The notes: generated by a model not told the origin, from the letters alone. DNA of 64,000 bases from 66-474 sp035281745 (GCA_035281745.1 DATEDI010000011.1:1-64000); one strand, 5' to 3'; counted from the first letter of the stretch, positions 23,446-32,284 are shown. Program-made: numbers and translations.

Positions 23446-25698
23446 ATGTCGGAAGGGGTTCCACCACTTCAGGCCAATCATGCGGGTAGCCGCAGCTTTC
23501 CCACATCCGAGCATCAGCGCGTGAGCGAAACCTTGTTGCAGGGCTCGCTGGCGCGACGCTTCCGTCCGTTGCTGTGGCTGGGTGTGTGCTTCCTCGCCAT
23601 CGCGTTCGTCACTCGCCTGATCCTGTTGCTGATGACGGGCTCGGGCGTGCCACCGAATGCGCTGGACTGGTTGTACGCCTTCGGCGTCGGTCTCGGCTAC
23701 GACCTGGTCACGTTCGTCTACTTCGCGTGGCCGCTGGTGTTGTTTCTGTGGCTGGTGCCGACGCGACGCGGGTACCTGCCGGGTTGGCAGCAGTGGCTGC
23801 TGTACGTTTTGGTGCTGGTGGGCCTGCTCGTTCTCTGCGCAGCGCTGTTGCATTGGCGGTTCCACGCCAACTTCAAGACGGGCTGGCCGATACTGCTGCC
23901 GTTCCTGTTTGTGCTGCCGCTGGCGGCGTTCACTTACACCTCGCGCGTCGGGCAATGGATCCTGCGGGGATTCTGCCTGTTGCTGCTGTTCGGGCTGTTG
24001 TTCGTGGGCGCGTCGGAACTGACCTTCTGGAACGAGTTCGGCTCGCGCTTCAACTTCATCGCGGTGGATTACCTCATCTACACGCGCGAGGTGATCGGCA
24101 ACATCCGGGAGTCGTACCCGATCGCGCGCTGGCTGACGATGCTGGCGGTGGCCGCCATCGTGATCGTCGTGCTTACGCGGCGCAGCCTGCGCACGCGCGA
24201 CGACGACAGCCGCTTCGGCCAGCGCTCGCTCGTGGTGCTGGGTTGGCTGGTGGTCACGGTGATCACGGCGTTCGCCGTCAACTCAGGTCAAAAGGATCGC
24301 CGCCAGAACACCTATGTCAATTCGCTGGCCGGCAACGGCATCTACGAATTCTTCGCGGCGTTCCGCGCTGGCAGCCTCAACGTCCATCGCTTCTATCGCA
24401 CGCTGCCGGACGCGCAGGCCTACGCGATCGTGCGCAAGATGCTGAAAACGCCGAACGCCACCTGGGTCAGCGACGACCCGCACGACCTCACCCGTGCCAT
24501 CCATGCCGCAGGTCCCGAACAGCATCTCAACGTGGTGCTGATCACCGTCGAAAGCCTGTCCGCGGGCTACCTCGGTGTATTCGGCAACCCGAAGGGCCTC
24601 ACGCCCAACCTCGATCGGCTGGCCGGCCAGAGCCTGTTCTTCGACAACCTCTATGCCAACGGCACGCGCACCGTGCGCGGGCTGGAAGCCGTGACGCTGT
24701 CGATCCCGCCGACGCCGGGCGACTCGCTGATCAAGGAGAAGCACAACGAAAACCTGTTCTCGCTGGCGGACGTCTTCAACCAGCGCGGCTACGTGTCGGA
24801 GTTCGTCTACGGCGGCTACGGCTATTTCGACAACATGAATTATTTTTTCGGGAACAACGGCTACAAGGATGTCGACCGCCGCGACATCCCCGCCGATGCG
24901 ACCATCCATAGCGAAAACGTCTGGGGCGTGGCCGACGAGGATCTGTACACGCTGGCGATCGGCCAGATGGACAAAATCCACGACAACGGCAAGCCGTTCT
25001 TCCTGCACATCATGACCACCTCCAACCACCGGCCCTACACCTGGCCGAAGGAGCGGGTGACGGACATGCGGCAGGGCACGCGCGACGGCGCCGCCAAGTA
25101 CACCGACTGGGCGATCGGCGATTTCATCCGGCGCATGCAGGACAAGCCGTATTTCAATGACACCGTGTTCGTGATCACCGCGGACCATTGCGCCGACAGC
25201 GCCGGCAAGTCGCGCATCCCGATCAACCGCTACCACATCCCGCTGCTGATCTACGCGCCCGCACACATCCAGCCGCGGCGCGTCGAACGCATGACCGCGC
25301 AGATCGACATTCCGCCGACCCTGCTCGCTTTGTTGAATTTCAGCTACCGCAGCCGCTTCTTCGGCCATGACGTGCTGGACCTGCCGCCGGACCGCGACCG
25401 CGCATTCCCGTCGACCTACCAGAACCTCGGCTACCTGCGCGGCGATCGCCTGACCATCCTGTCGCCCGGCCACAAGGTGGAGCAGGTCAAGCCGAACCGC
25501 GTCACCGGCGGCGCAGCGCCGTACCCGCAAATCGATGAGGCAAAGTTGAGCCAAACCATCGCGACCTACCAGGTCGCCTACGACGAATTCCACAGCGGTC
25601 GGATGCGCTGGCGCGCGAGTGATGCTACGCCGGTGCAGGCGTTGCCGGCTGCTGCGAGTTCCGTGTCGGCTGTCGAGGGCAAAGCCAGCGAGCCGTAA
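23446..25698 (+). CDS. LTA synthase-type membrane sulfatase
   Basis: This 750-residue inner-membrane protein has about five N-terminal transmembrane helices (residues 40-270) and a C-terminal sulfatase-fold domain (about 350-640). The nucleophile region YANGTRTVRGLEAVTLSIPP carries the conserved Thr, and FVITADHCADS and LNVVLITVESLSAGYLG supply metal ligands. It belongs to the alkaline phosphatase/LtaS superfamily, which in Gram-negatives includes phosphoglycerol and phosphoethanolamine transferases acting on envelope glycans or lipids. The donor and acceptor are unknown. A GTG at 23521 is an alternative start. Confidence 0.88.
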   Translation: MSEGVPPLQANHAGSRSFPTSEHQRVSETLLQGSLARRFRPLLWLGVCFLAIAFVTRLILLLMTGSGVPPNALDWLYAFGVGLGYDLVTFVYFAWPLVLFLWLVPTRRGYLPGWQQWLLYVLVLVGLLVLCAALLHWRFHANFKTGWPILLPFLFVLPLAAFTYTSRVGQWILRGFCLLLLFGLLFVGASELTFWNEFGSRFNFIAVDYLIYTREVIGNIRESYPIARWLTMLAVAAIVIVVLTRRSLRTRDDDSRFGQRSLVVLGWLVVTVITAFAVNSGQKDRRQNTYVNSLAGNGIYEFFAAFRAGSLNVHRFYRTLPDAQAYAIVRKMLKTPNATWVSDDPHDLTRAIHAAGPEQHLNVVLITVESLSAGYLGVFGNPKGLTPNLDRLAGQSLFFDNLYANGTRTVRGLEAVTLSIPPTPGDSLIKEKHNENLFSLADVFNQRGYVSEFVYGGYGYFDNMNYFFGNNGYKDVDRRDIPADATIHSENVWGVADEDLYTLAIGQMDKIHDNGKPFFLHIMTTSNHRPYTWPKERVTDMRQGTRDGAAKYTDWAIGDFIRRMQDKPYFNDTVFVITADHCADSAGKSRIPINRYHIPLLIYAPAHIQPRRVERMTAQIDIPPTLLALLNFSYRSRFFGHDVLDLPPDRDRAFPSTYQNLGYLRGDRLTILSPGHKVEQVKPNRVTGGAAPYPQIDEAKLSQTIATYQVAYDEFHSGRMRWRASDATPVQALPAAASSVSAVEGKASEP

Positions 25699-25828
25699 AC
25701 TTTCGCTGCAGCATGCGCTATCTTCATCAGGGCGAGGCCGTGAGCGACGTGGCGCCAGTGCTTATGAGCGAATTGCGGGTAGAATGCGCAAGCTTCATGC
25801 GCCATAGTGGGCTGAAGGATTAAAACTA

Positions 25829-27052
25829 ATGCATTTGCCACGACCTCAGTCCGAATTCTTGCCAGAGTTGGGGTTACCTCAAACGCTTGCCGACCAATTA
25901 ATTCAAGCCGCACGCGATTCCGCCTCGGTTTCGGGACTGACACACAATTTCTATCGCTATCCGGCACGGTTTTCACCGGCATTGGTGCGTGCGGCTATTC
26001 ATGCTTTCACTGAACCTGGTGATCTGGTGTTGGATCCCTTCGTCGGCGGAGGCACGACGCTGGTGGAAGCTCTTGCTGGCGGACGGCACGGTATCGGGAC
26101 TGATATCAGTGCACTTGCTACGTTTGTCAGCGATGTAAAGACGACTATTTACACGGAACCAGAATTGAGGAAGCTACGTCGGTGGGCGGATAGGGTGATT
26201 CAGTGCATCGATATGAGCGTCCGCGCTGATGTACATGAAATGTATGGTGATTCAGGGTACCTTCGGCATCTCAACGGTGTGAAAACTTGGCGCTTACGCA
26301 ACGCCACTGCGCAGGCGCTAACTAGCGCAAGGCGACTAAAAAACGTGCGACTAGAGAAGTTCGCCCGCTGCGCAGTCCTTCGCACAGCACAATGGGCACT
26401 CGACGGTCGAAAAGTGCTTCCGTCGGTCTCAGGTTTCAGGATAAAGTTGCGAGAACATGCTGAGGAAATGATTAACGGCTCCGAGGAATTGGCGCGCATC
26501 GCAGATGAGCGTAAGGGTGCAATGATCTACTGTCTGCAGCGTGCAACCCAAGGTCTGGAACTCGAGTCAGTATTCCAGAATGGGCGCAAGCCTCGACTGG
26601 TCATCATGTCACCGCCATATCCCGGCGTTCATGTGCTGTACCATCGTTGGCAAATTCACGGTGGCAAGGAGACACCGGCGCCGTTCTGGATTGCGAACCG
26701 GTTGGACGGGGATGGAGCCGCCTATTACACGATGGGCGATCGAAAAATGCATGCACACTCCACGTATTTCGTGATGCTTCGTTCTGCGCTGGATTCAATT
26801 GCCGCCGTGTGCGATCACAATACGACTCTCGTGCAAGTCGTTGCATTTTCAGATCCAGACTGGCAGCTGCCGAGATATTTATCCGTGGCTGACGACGCGG
26901 GTTTTCAAGAGCACTTTCTTTCAATGAGCGACGATTCTAGTTCATCAGAGCGGTTGTGGCGCACAGTACCAAATCGAAAGTGGTACGCCCATCAGAAAGG
27001 CCACACTACTGGGAGCCAAGAGGTCGTGCTATTCCACAAGCTCAAGTCATAG
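25829..27052 (+). CDS. SPPY-type DNA methyltransferase of a candidate defence cassette
   Basis: This 407-residue protein has an N-terminal THNFYRYPARFSPALVRAAI segment, then SAM-binding motif I LDPFVGGGTTLVEAL (near residue 70) with GTDIS after it, and catalytic motif IV SPPYPG (near residue 260), typical of amino-methyltransferases that make N4-methylcytosine or N6-methyladenine. The order I then IV and the spacing of about 190 residues leave room for a target-recognition insert. GC content is visibly lower than in the neighbours. It converges with the GHKL ATPase gene with a 6-bp overlap. The recognition sequence is unknown and no classical restriction endonuclease is nearby. Confidence 0.87.
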   Translation: MHLPRPQSEFLPELGLPQTLADQLIQAARDSASVSGLTHNFYRYPARFSPALVRAAIHAFTEPGDLVLDPFVGGGTTLVEALAGGRHGIGTDISALATFVSDVKTTIYTEPELRKLRRWADRVIQCIDMSVRADVHEMYGDSGYLRHLNGVKTWRLRNATAQALTSARRLKNVRLEKFARCAVLRTAQWALDGRKVLPSVSGFRIKLREHAEEMINGSEELARIADERKGAMIYCLQRATQGLELESVFQNGRKPRLVIMSPPYPGVHVLYHRWQIHGGKETPAPFWIANRLDGDGAAYYTMGDRKMHAHSTYFVMLRSALDSIAAVCDHNTTLVQVVAFSDPDWQLPRYLSVADDAGFQEHFLSMSDDSSSSERLWRTVPNRKWYAHQKGHTTGSQEVVLFHKLKS

Positions 27053-29605
27053 AGCTGCGGTAATCTCGGTAACTTCTTCATTCGCGGCCGAGTCAACCTC
27101 GGGTTCTCCGAATTCTAAGTTTTCGTCGGTTAGTTCACCCAAGGCCTGGATCATTGGCAGTAGCACCGGCGCAAGTGCGCGGGTCATATTTTTTACTTGG
27201 CTACGAAGATCGGTACCCGATTCTTTGTCGCCACTGTCTTCTTCTTGCTCATCCTCGTCACCTTTATGGTGCTTGTCGTAAATTAGCGCCAACCCAACTA
27301 GCACCGCCCCAATTTCAAACTGTTTTTTAACTAATTTCGGATTGAGCTTCGTGGCTTTAAGCTCTGTGAGCAATGCGATATTGTCGTCGTTCATATAGAA
27401 CGTGTACTTCATTTCATCCTGATTCTCTTCGTCTGGTTCTGCAATCAAATCAAGACAGTCGTGAATGTCTGTGAAGTGTTCTGCCCACTTTGGCTCGCTG
27501 CGCTCAAAGTGGAAGCATTTCGGAAGAGCGAGGCCGCCAGTATCCTTTGAACCGCCAGGAGGAGTGCCCGGTGGTTTATGCGGGTTTGACGGTGCATTGG
27601 GCTTTTTCGGTTGAGCTGCGGCGACCTGGAGTTGCAGCCAGCTGACGAACTGCTGCTGCGTTACGTTGTCTTCGACCGTTATCACGTATTCGATGAGGTC
27701 GCCGACTGTTGCCTCTTTGGAAAGATCGAATGAGATCGTTGCCCGGCCTTGGACTAAGTTTGGCCCATTGAATGTCGACATCGGCTCGATTTGACCATCG
27801 CGGGTTCGGTTGAAAACGAATTTGCCTTTGTCGTATTTGCGCGTGAAATAGTCGTCTGCAGCATCGGTTGTGAAGATCACGCGACATTTTTGCCCCATAT
27901 GAGCCATTCGTTGCAGGGGAGCGCCCGCCACTTTCCCGGCAAAGTGGAAAAAGGTCGGGTGGAGACGTAGTTGTGGTGGGTTGGGTGCGGGCCTAACGTT
28001 CTGGGGCTTGAAGGGATTGGATAGCCGCGCGCCTCTGCCAAACAGCTTGGCCAGAGCAGGCGAATTCTTCAGTACCTTCTGCAGCACTTGCTCCAGCGGT
28101 TTGTCATTGCCGAGCTTTTCCTCAAGATCTTCCTGCGCCCGCCGATTGCGTAGCTCGCGCAAGCCGGGGTGGTCGGCAAGCACCTCCATGAGGCTGGACT
28201 CCAATTCCAAGAACAGTGGCGACTCTTCAGCCACGCGGTCGCGGCTACTCATGAACAAGTCGTCGCGCTCGTTCGCATCAAGCGTCGAGCAATCCACGAC
28301 GACCAATAAGTCTTTTTGCAATCTGGCGAGACCTACGGCCTTGCGGGCAAAGATCGTGTCTTTTATTTCGGCGTGCGCCTGACCATTTACTGTAAGAATT
28401 ACGCCCTCGTTCCGCCGGTACGTATCGCCTTTGCCTGCTTTGAAGGCAAACACGCGAGCTACTAACTGTTTGCCGCGTACAGTGATGAGCATCTCGGTGG
28501 GTGGCGCATTTTCGACATTCTCGTTCTTAGGGTCGCTCAATCGCGAGAATAGGCCGCTCATTGTGGTGGTTTGTTCAGAAGCCCCCTTACCTTGGCGTCC
28601 GGGACGGCATTCGTGCATGCGGACCGGAAGTGCGGGGTCCGGTAGTAGGAGATCCAATTTATAGAGCAGACCGTCGCGGCGAAGAATATTGCCGGTATTG
28701 CGTAGCTGATATGCAAATAATTTAATCAGCGTACCCCACTGCACGGGGCGCTCGTAAGCGCGGTCACCCTTTGGAAAGATCGGCAGGTAGTCAGAGCGAA
28801 ACCGCAGCACACCGCCCCGCCGCGGGCTATCGGTGGCGCCTAGAGGGGCGAGATACGTCAGCATTGGCAACTTGTTAGCCGCGGTTGCGGCTTCCCGTCG
28901 CACCACCGTGAAACCCCAACAATCATCGGAGTCATCTCGAGGATACGTGGGCAACAAGTGATGCGACGCGACCAGCGCCGGATTGCGCTTGGAAATTATC
29001 AATTGCAGCTTGTGCTCGCCGCAATGCCTTATGGCGCCGCTGCCTCCCTGACAAAACTTGCCTTGCACGAATTGAACAGAAGCCTTGTTCTTTTTGCCAA
29101 GCGACACCAGCGTCACCGGAAAGGCCTCTGGGGTGTGGCCCTCCCCAAGATCTGCGACGTTGACCGAAGGTTTGACACCGCTCTTTGATCCGGCTGGTTC
29201 CGTAGCGAATACCGAAATATTTTCCGCGACCTGCGTGCGGAACGAGCGAGTCCAATCTTCGATTCTCCCGACGGCCGCCGTGACCTTGTCCGCGTGCTCT
29301 ATAAATTTCGCAACAGCTTCCCGGATCGACTGGGGTGCTTCGGGACTTTCCGGGCTGATGTTGGCCAACAAGCATTCGCGTGTCAGCACGGCATCGATTG
29401 AGTTGATAACTTTTTCGTTCAGAGCGAAGTCAGCGCGACCTTGCTGCCCACCAGCTTGTGACCAGTTCAGCTCGGTATCTCCGTAGTAGCGCCAGCAACT
29501 CGCGTCATCCCACAGATGGTATTTTCTGAGGGTGTCGATGATTTCTTGTTCTGTCTCAGCGTGCAGCAGCTCGAGACAAAGTTCCTTCGTCTGCTCGTTA
29601 TCCAT
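27047..29605 (-). CDS. Large GHKL-type ATPase of a candidate defence cassette
   Basis: This 852-residue protein shows Bergerat-fold nucleotide-binding motifs: N-box ALNEKVINSIDAVL (E64, N68, D71), G1 box DLGEGHTPEAFP (D152-x-G-x-G) and G2-like loop QGKFCQGGSGAI (181-192). Later features are VVVDCSTLDANERDDLFMSS (near 455), a Pro-rich linker (near 690-715) and an acidic tail region. MORC/MutL-like GHKL ATPases are known in bacterial restriction-modification neighbourhoods, which fits here. It has no recognised nuclease motif. The start is well marked by GGGGGA seven nt before the ATG. The small gene ends 11 nt upstream, forming an operon. Confidence 0.75.
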   Translation of the reverse strand: MDNEQTKELCLELLHAETEQEIIDTLRKYHLWDDASCWRYYGDTELNWSQAGGQQGRADFALNEKVINSIDAVLTRECLLANISPESPEAPQSIREAVAKFIEHADKVTAAVGRIEDWTRSFRTQVAENISVFATEPAGSKSGVKPSVNVADLGEGHTPEAFPVTLVSLGKKNKASVQFVQGKFCQGGSGAIRHCGEHKLQLIISKRNPALVASHHLLPTYPRDDSDDCWGFTVVRREAATAANKLPMLTYLAPLGATDSPRRGGVLRFRSDYLPIFPKGDRAYERPVQWGTLIKLFAYQLRNTGNILRRDGLLYKLDLLLPDPALPVRMHECRPGRQGKGASEQTTTMSGLFSRLSDPKNENVENAPPTEMLITVRGKQLVARVFAFKAGKGDTYRRNEGVILTVNGQAHAEIKDTIFARKAVGLARLQKDLLVVVDCSTLDANERDDLFMSSRDRVAEESPLFLELESSLMEVLADHPGLRELRNRRAQEDLEEKLGNDKPLEQVLQKVLKNSPALAKLFGRGARLSNPFKPQNVRPAPNPPQLRLHPTFFHFAGKVAGAPLQRMAHMGQKCRVIFTTDAADDYFTRKYDKGKFVFNRTRDGQIEPMSTFNGPNLVQGRATISFDLSKEATVGDLIEYVITVEDNVTQQQFVSWLQLQVAAAQPKKPNAPSNPHKPPGTPPGGSKDTGGLALPKCFHFERSEPKWAEHFTDIHDCLDLIAEPDEENQDEMKYTFYMNDDNIALLTELKATKLNPKLVKKQFEIGAVLVGLALIYDKHHKGDEDEQEEDSGDKESGTDLRSQVKNMTRALAPVLLPMIQALGELTDENLEFGEPEVDSAANEEVTEITAAL

Positions 29606-29616
29606 TGCTGATCCCC

Positions 29617-29868
29617 CTAGAGCTTGAATTCAACAGTCGCTTTGCTGCCCTTCTTCATCATTCTGAGCCGCACATCATCGACCTCCTTCGCCAGAGCGTT
29701 GATGATTTTTTTAACATCGGCCTCGTCGTATTCATATGCAAAAGGGTTGCCAAGCTTGCCGATGACCCGGATGGAGCGAATTGCGTTCACCGTTCTACGT
29801 TCGGCGAGTTCGACGAATTTTGCACGCTTGTCAGAAGCCCGGACGCGGGCTGTACTAGGTTGGCTCAT
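29617..29868 (-). CDS. Small protein (83 aa) encoded upstream of the GHKL ATPase
   Basis: The 83-residue protein is strongly basic at its N-terminus (VRASDKRAKFVELAERRTVN), followed by AIRSIRVIGKLGNPFAYEYD and a helix ADVKKIINALAKEVDDVRLR. No domain is recognised; it is mostly helical with no signal or membrane segment. The ATG at 29868 has GAGG ten nt upstream. It is cotranscribed with the ATPase (11-nt spacing), so it is probably a partner, regulator or DNA-binding subunit of that system. The function is unknown. Confidence 0.72.
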   Translation of the reverse strand: MSQPSTARVRASDKRAKFVELAERRTVNAIRSIRVIGKLGNPFAYEYDEADVKKIINALAKEVDDVRLRMMKKGSKATVEFKL

Positions 29869-30239
29869 GGTGGAAACCTCGAAATGAGGGAGAACTATAC
29901 TGCCAAAGTTAGGCAAAAGCAATATGGATAATTTAGACGACATTTTTCTGAAGGTCGTATGGATACTGTCTCGCGCGAATACACCCAACATGCCACGCGG
30001 CCCCTCGATCTCAGATGTGCATCAGGCTGGAAGGGCGTGCCGGCGGAGGCTTGGGTTCAGCCGATGAAACGAGCTCGTAGGGATGCGAACAAGTGCAAGC
30101 GCTCGCCAATTTGGCGCAGCCGAGTTTTGCGGCGCGTGTCCCAGCCGCTGATGACGTTGCAAGTTGCATCGCGATCCGAGAAAGGGGACGGAGGTAATTG
30201 AGCATCCATCCGTTGACTCGTATGCGTTGTCTACCGGCT
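29869..30239. other. Intergenic edge of the defence-like cassette, with a family C tag
   Basis: The left part is AT-rich (29885-29960) and probably holds the promoter of the small-protein/ATPase operon. A 47-codon frame from the ATG at 29924 on the plus strand (MDNLDDIFLKVVWILSR) could be a truncated gene but matches nothing I know. A family C tag lies at 30179-30200, after which the sequence has normal high GC. Confidence 0.4.
30179..30200 (+). repeat. Family C tag
   Basis: AGAAAGGGGACGGAGGTAAT, then TG, is the best family C copy. It lies between the defence-like cassette and the TPR lipoprotein gene and may mark the edge of the foreign segment. Confidence 0.78.
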
Positions 30240-31403
30240 TCAATTCAACGATTTCAGGTGCCGCAGCTTGGCCGCGTAGATGGCGCGCGATTCCGGGGTT
30301 GTGCTGTTCTCCTCTGCCAGTTCCAGTTGCTTGCGCGCACGCCGCATGTCGCCAAGATGCGACGCGGCTATGGCCAACTGGAAGTGCGACGGAACATCGT
30401 AGGGGCGCTGCGACAGTGCCTTCTCGAACAGCCGCGCCGCTTCCCCGAATTGACCCACCTGCATGGCCTTGACGCCGCGGTCGTAGAAATAAAACGGCGG
30501 ATGGCGCTGGACCTGGGCCAGTCTTTTCGCCATTGCCTGTGCTTCTGCCGTGCGGCCTTCCGCCGCGAGGATTCCCGACAGGTTGGACATCGCCGAGACG
30601 TTGTCGGGTTCGCGTTGCAGCGCGTAACGCATCGCGCTTTCGGCCGCTGCGCGGTGATTCCGCTTGAGGTAGATGACGCCGAGCGTGTTGGCGGCATTCG
30701 CGAATCCGGGGTCGGCTTGGAGCGCCGCGCGGGCAAACCAGTAGGCGCGATCGAGGTCACCGTTGACCATCACCTCGGCTGCGCGGTTGTTCATGTACAT
30801 CGCGACGATCGTTTGCTCCGGGATCGGCCGGGATACGGCGTTTGCCACCTGTCGTGGTGGCAGGAAGTCCACGATCATGGGCGCTTCATCGCTCGGGAAG
30901 AGCCGGGTGCTGGGTGGGCGCGGGCCAAGCACCAGATTCACGTGCTGGCTGAGGATCGCGAATCCGGCATCGCGCGACCAGGTGTCGAAGTCGTACACCT
31001 CCTGGTAGGTCACCCGGATGTCGAGTTGCCTGGCCAGGGTCGCCGCCATGATCACCAGCGACAGGCAGTTGCCTTCGCGCGCCGCGAATGTTTGCGACGC
31101 GGTGCGGGTCGTCTCCGAGTCGTAATCGATCAGGAGCTTGCCGTTCAAGGCGTCGAGGAGGGTTTGTCGCGGGTCCGCGTGACCCGTCTTCGGGACGATG
31201 TCTTCGGCGAGGAAACGTCGCATCGAAGCATCGACGGCAAAAATCGTGCGGTCGTCGACCGGCTTGGCCGGTGGCTTGAACGGTGCGTCGTGGAAGAGCG
31301 GCGTGACATCGCTGGTTCTGGCGGTGGGCACGTAGGCACAACCGGCCAACGACGCCGCGAACAGGATTGCGCCGACCCGCAGCAGCAAGATGAAGGCTTT
31401 CAC
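30240..31403 (-). CDS. Lipoprotein with transglutaminase-like and TPR domains
   Basis: This 387-residue protein has a lipoprotein signal with lipobox LAGC (Cys at residue 22), a transglutaminase-like region (FAAREGNCLSLVIMAATLAR with the candidate Cys, then YDFDTWSRD and HVNLVLG with the candidate His), and a C-terminal half of TPR repeats (ANTLGVIYLKRNHRAAAESA, GVKAMQVGQFGEAARLFEKA). It is probably attached to the outer or inner membrane facing the periplasm. Enzymatic activity is possible but unproven; such proteins may serve protein assembly. Confidence 0.82.
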   Translation of the reverse strand: MKAFILLLRVGAILFAASLAGCAYVPTARTSDVTPLFHDAPFKPPAKPVDDRTIFAVDASMRRFLAEDIVPKTGHADPRQTLLDALNGKLLIDYDSETTRTASQTFAAREGNCLSLVIMAATLARQLDIRVTYQEVYDFDTWSRDAGFAILSQHVNLVLGPRPPSTRLFPSDEAPMIVDFLPPRQVANAVSRPIPEQTIVAMYMNNRAAEVMVNGDLDRAYWFARAALQADPGFANAANTLGVIYLKRNHRAAAESAMRYALQREPDNVSAMSNLSGILAAEGRTAEAQAMAKRLAQVQRHPPFYFYDRGVKAMQVGQFGEAARLFEKALSQRPYDVPSHFQLAIAASHLGDMRRARKQLELAEENSTTPESRAIYAAKLRHLKSLN

Positions 31404-31503
31404 CTTCGCCTCCGCAGCGGGCCTGGATCCGCTTGGCGGCCATTCGATGGCCTGCTGCCAAGCGAACTATACACCCGGCCTGACGGCGTCCGCGTAATTC
31501 AAA

Positions 31504-31525
31504 ATTATGCAAATATATGCATAAT
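31504..31525. promoter_or_regulatory. Operator palindrome of the HigBA-type locus
   Basis: ATTATGCA and its exact reverse complement TGCATAAT are separated by AATATA. The palindrome ends 8 bp before the toxin start codon and lies in an AT-rich island within high-GC DNA. Position and symmetry fit an antitoxin autoregulation site overlapping the promoter. Confidence 0.7.
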
Positions 31526-31533
31526 AACGCTTC

Positions 31534-31856
31534 GTGAAAGCACTCGAATTCCTCGGCAGCAGCCTGGATGACCTGCGAGAAATGCCTATCGGGATTCGTC
31601 ACGCCGCCGTGTCGAGTTGATGCGTGTGCAACTCGGCGGCGAGCCAACTGACTTCAAGCCGATGCCGAGTGTCGGGAAGGGAGCGTACGGGATTCGTGTG
31701 CGCGATGGTGCGGGTGCATTTCGTGTGATCTACGTGGTCAAGTTTGCGGATGCCATTTACGTGCTGCACGCATTCCAGAAGAAGACGCGGAAAACTGCGA
31801 AAGGTGACCTCGAACTTGCAACGAAGCGCTACAAGTTGATTGGAGCGAAGCCATGA
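31534..31856 (+). pseudogene. HigB/RelE-type toxin gene with a frameshift
   Basis: The 5' part from the GTG at 31534 encodes VKALEFLGSSLDDLREMPIG, IRHA, then stops at TGA 31618. The following frame encodes VELMRVQLGGEP, PMPSVGKGAYGIRVRDGAG, FRVIYVVKFADAIYVLHAFQ and KKTRKTAKGDLELATKRY. Together they make one phage Gp49-like/HigB toxin. One missing base near 31608 (GCCGCCGTGTCGAG, where GCCGCCGGTGTCGAG would be expected) explains the break. The toxin would normally be an mRNA-cleaving RelE-fold protein. A TTG/ATG restart at 31617-31620 would lack the first strand and helix. A sequencing error is possible. Confidence 0.72.
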
Positions 31857-32161
31857 AAAAGACCGATTCCCGCTGGAACGATGCGCGCCACATCAAAGGC
31901 AGCGGCAATGTGTTCGCCGACCTTGGCTTCGACCCGGCCGAGGCCGAAGTCATGAAGCTGCGTGCGGAAGTGATGATCCGGATTGAGCAATTGGTGAAGT
32001 CCAAGGGTTGGACGCAAGCCGAAGCTGCTCGACGGCTGGGCGTGACACAGCCGCGCATTTCCCGTCTGGTCAAGGGCAAGTGGGAGGATTTCAGTCTCGA
32101 CATGCTGCTGACTTTGGCGGCGCGGGCGGGACTGAAACCGAGCTTGCGATTGGCAGCCTGA
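31853..32161 (+). CDS. HigA-type antitoxin, XRE family
   Basis: This 102-residue protein has a Cro/C1-type helix-turn-helix: IRIEQLVKSKGWTQAEAARR, LGVTQPRISRLVKGKWEDFS. The N-terminal SGNVFADLGFDPAEAEVMKL segment is characteristic of antitoxins paired with Gp49-like toxins. The ATG overlaps the toxin TGA by the four bases ATGA, as in typical toxin-antitoxin operons. It should bind the palindrome at 31504-31525 and repress the locus. It remains intact although the toxin is frameshifted. Confidence 0.88.
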   Translation: MKKTDSRWNDARHIKGSGNVFADLGFDPAEAEVMKLRAEVMIRIEQLVKSKGWTQAEAARRLGVTQPRISRLVKGKWEDFSLDMLLTLAARAGLKPSLRLAA

Positions 32162-32200
32162 CGGACGAGGCGCGTTACGCGCCAAGCGGCTGCAACACGG

Positions 32201-32246
32201 GAAAGGGGACCGAAAAGGGGACCCGAAAAGGGAACCGAGGTAATTA
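32201..32246 (+). repeat. Tandem family C tags
   Basis: Three partial units follow one another: GAAAGGGGACC, GAAAAGGGGACCC and GAAAAGGGAACCGAGGTAAT. Only the last keeps the 3' half of the family C tag. Confidence 0.65.
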
Positions 32247-32284
32247 GCCGGTGGCGTGCACACGTCGGCCGGGCGCCTCAGCCG

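Noticed and set aside
24283..25593. A 436-codon open frame antisense to the sulfatase
   Set aside because: Composition (Val/Arg/Asp/His rich, no motif) is typical of GC-rich shadows; the sense gene is well supported.
25829..29868. Reading the methyltransferase/ATPase cassette as part of a prophage
   Set aside because: No integrase, structural or lysis gene or tRNA attachment site is nearby, and the flanks are ordinary chromosomal genes.
31504..31525. The AT-rich palindrome as an attachment site or origin element
   Set aside because: It is 8 bp before a toxin-antitoxin start codon and has operator symmetry; no matching repeat was seen elsewhere in the window.
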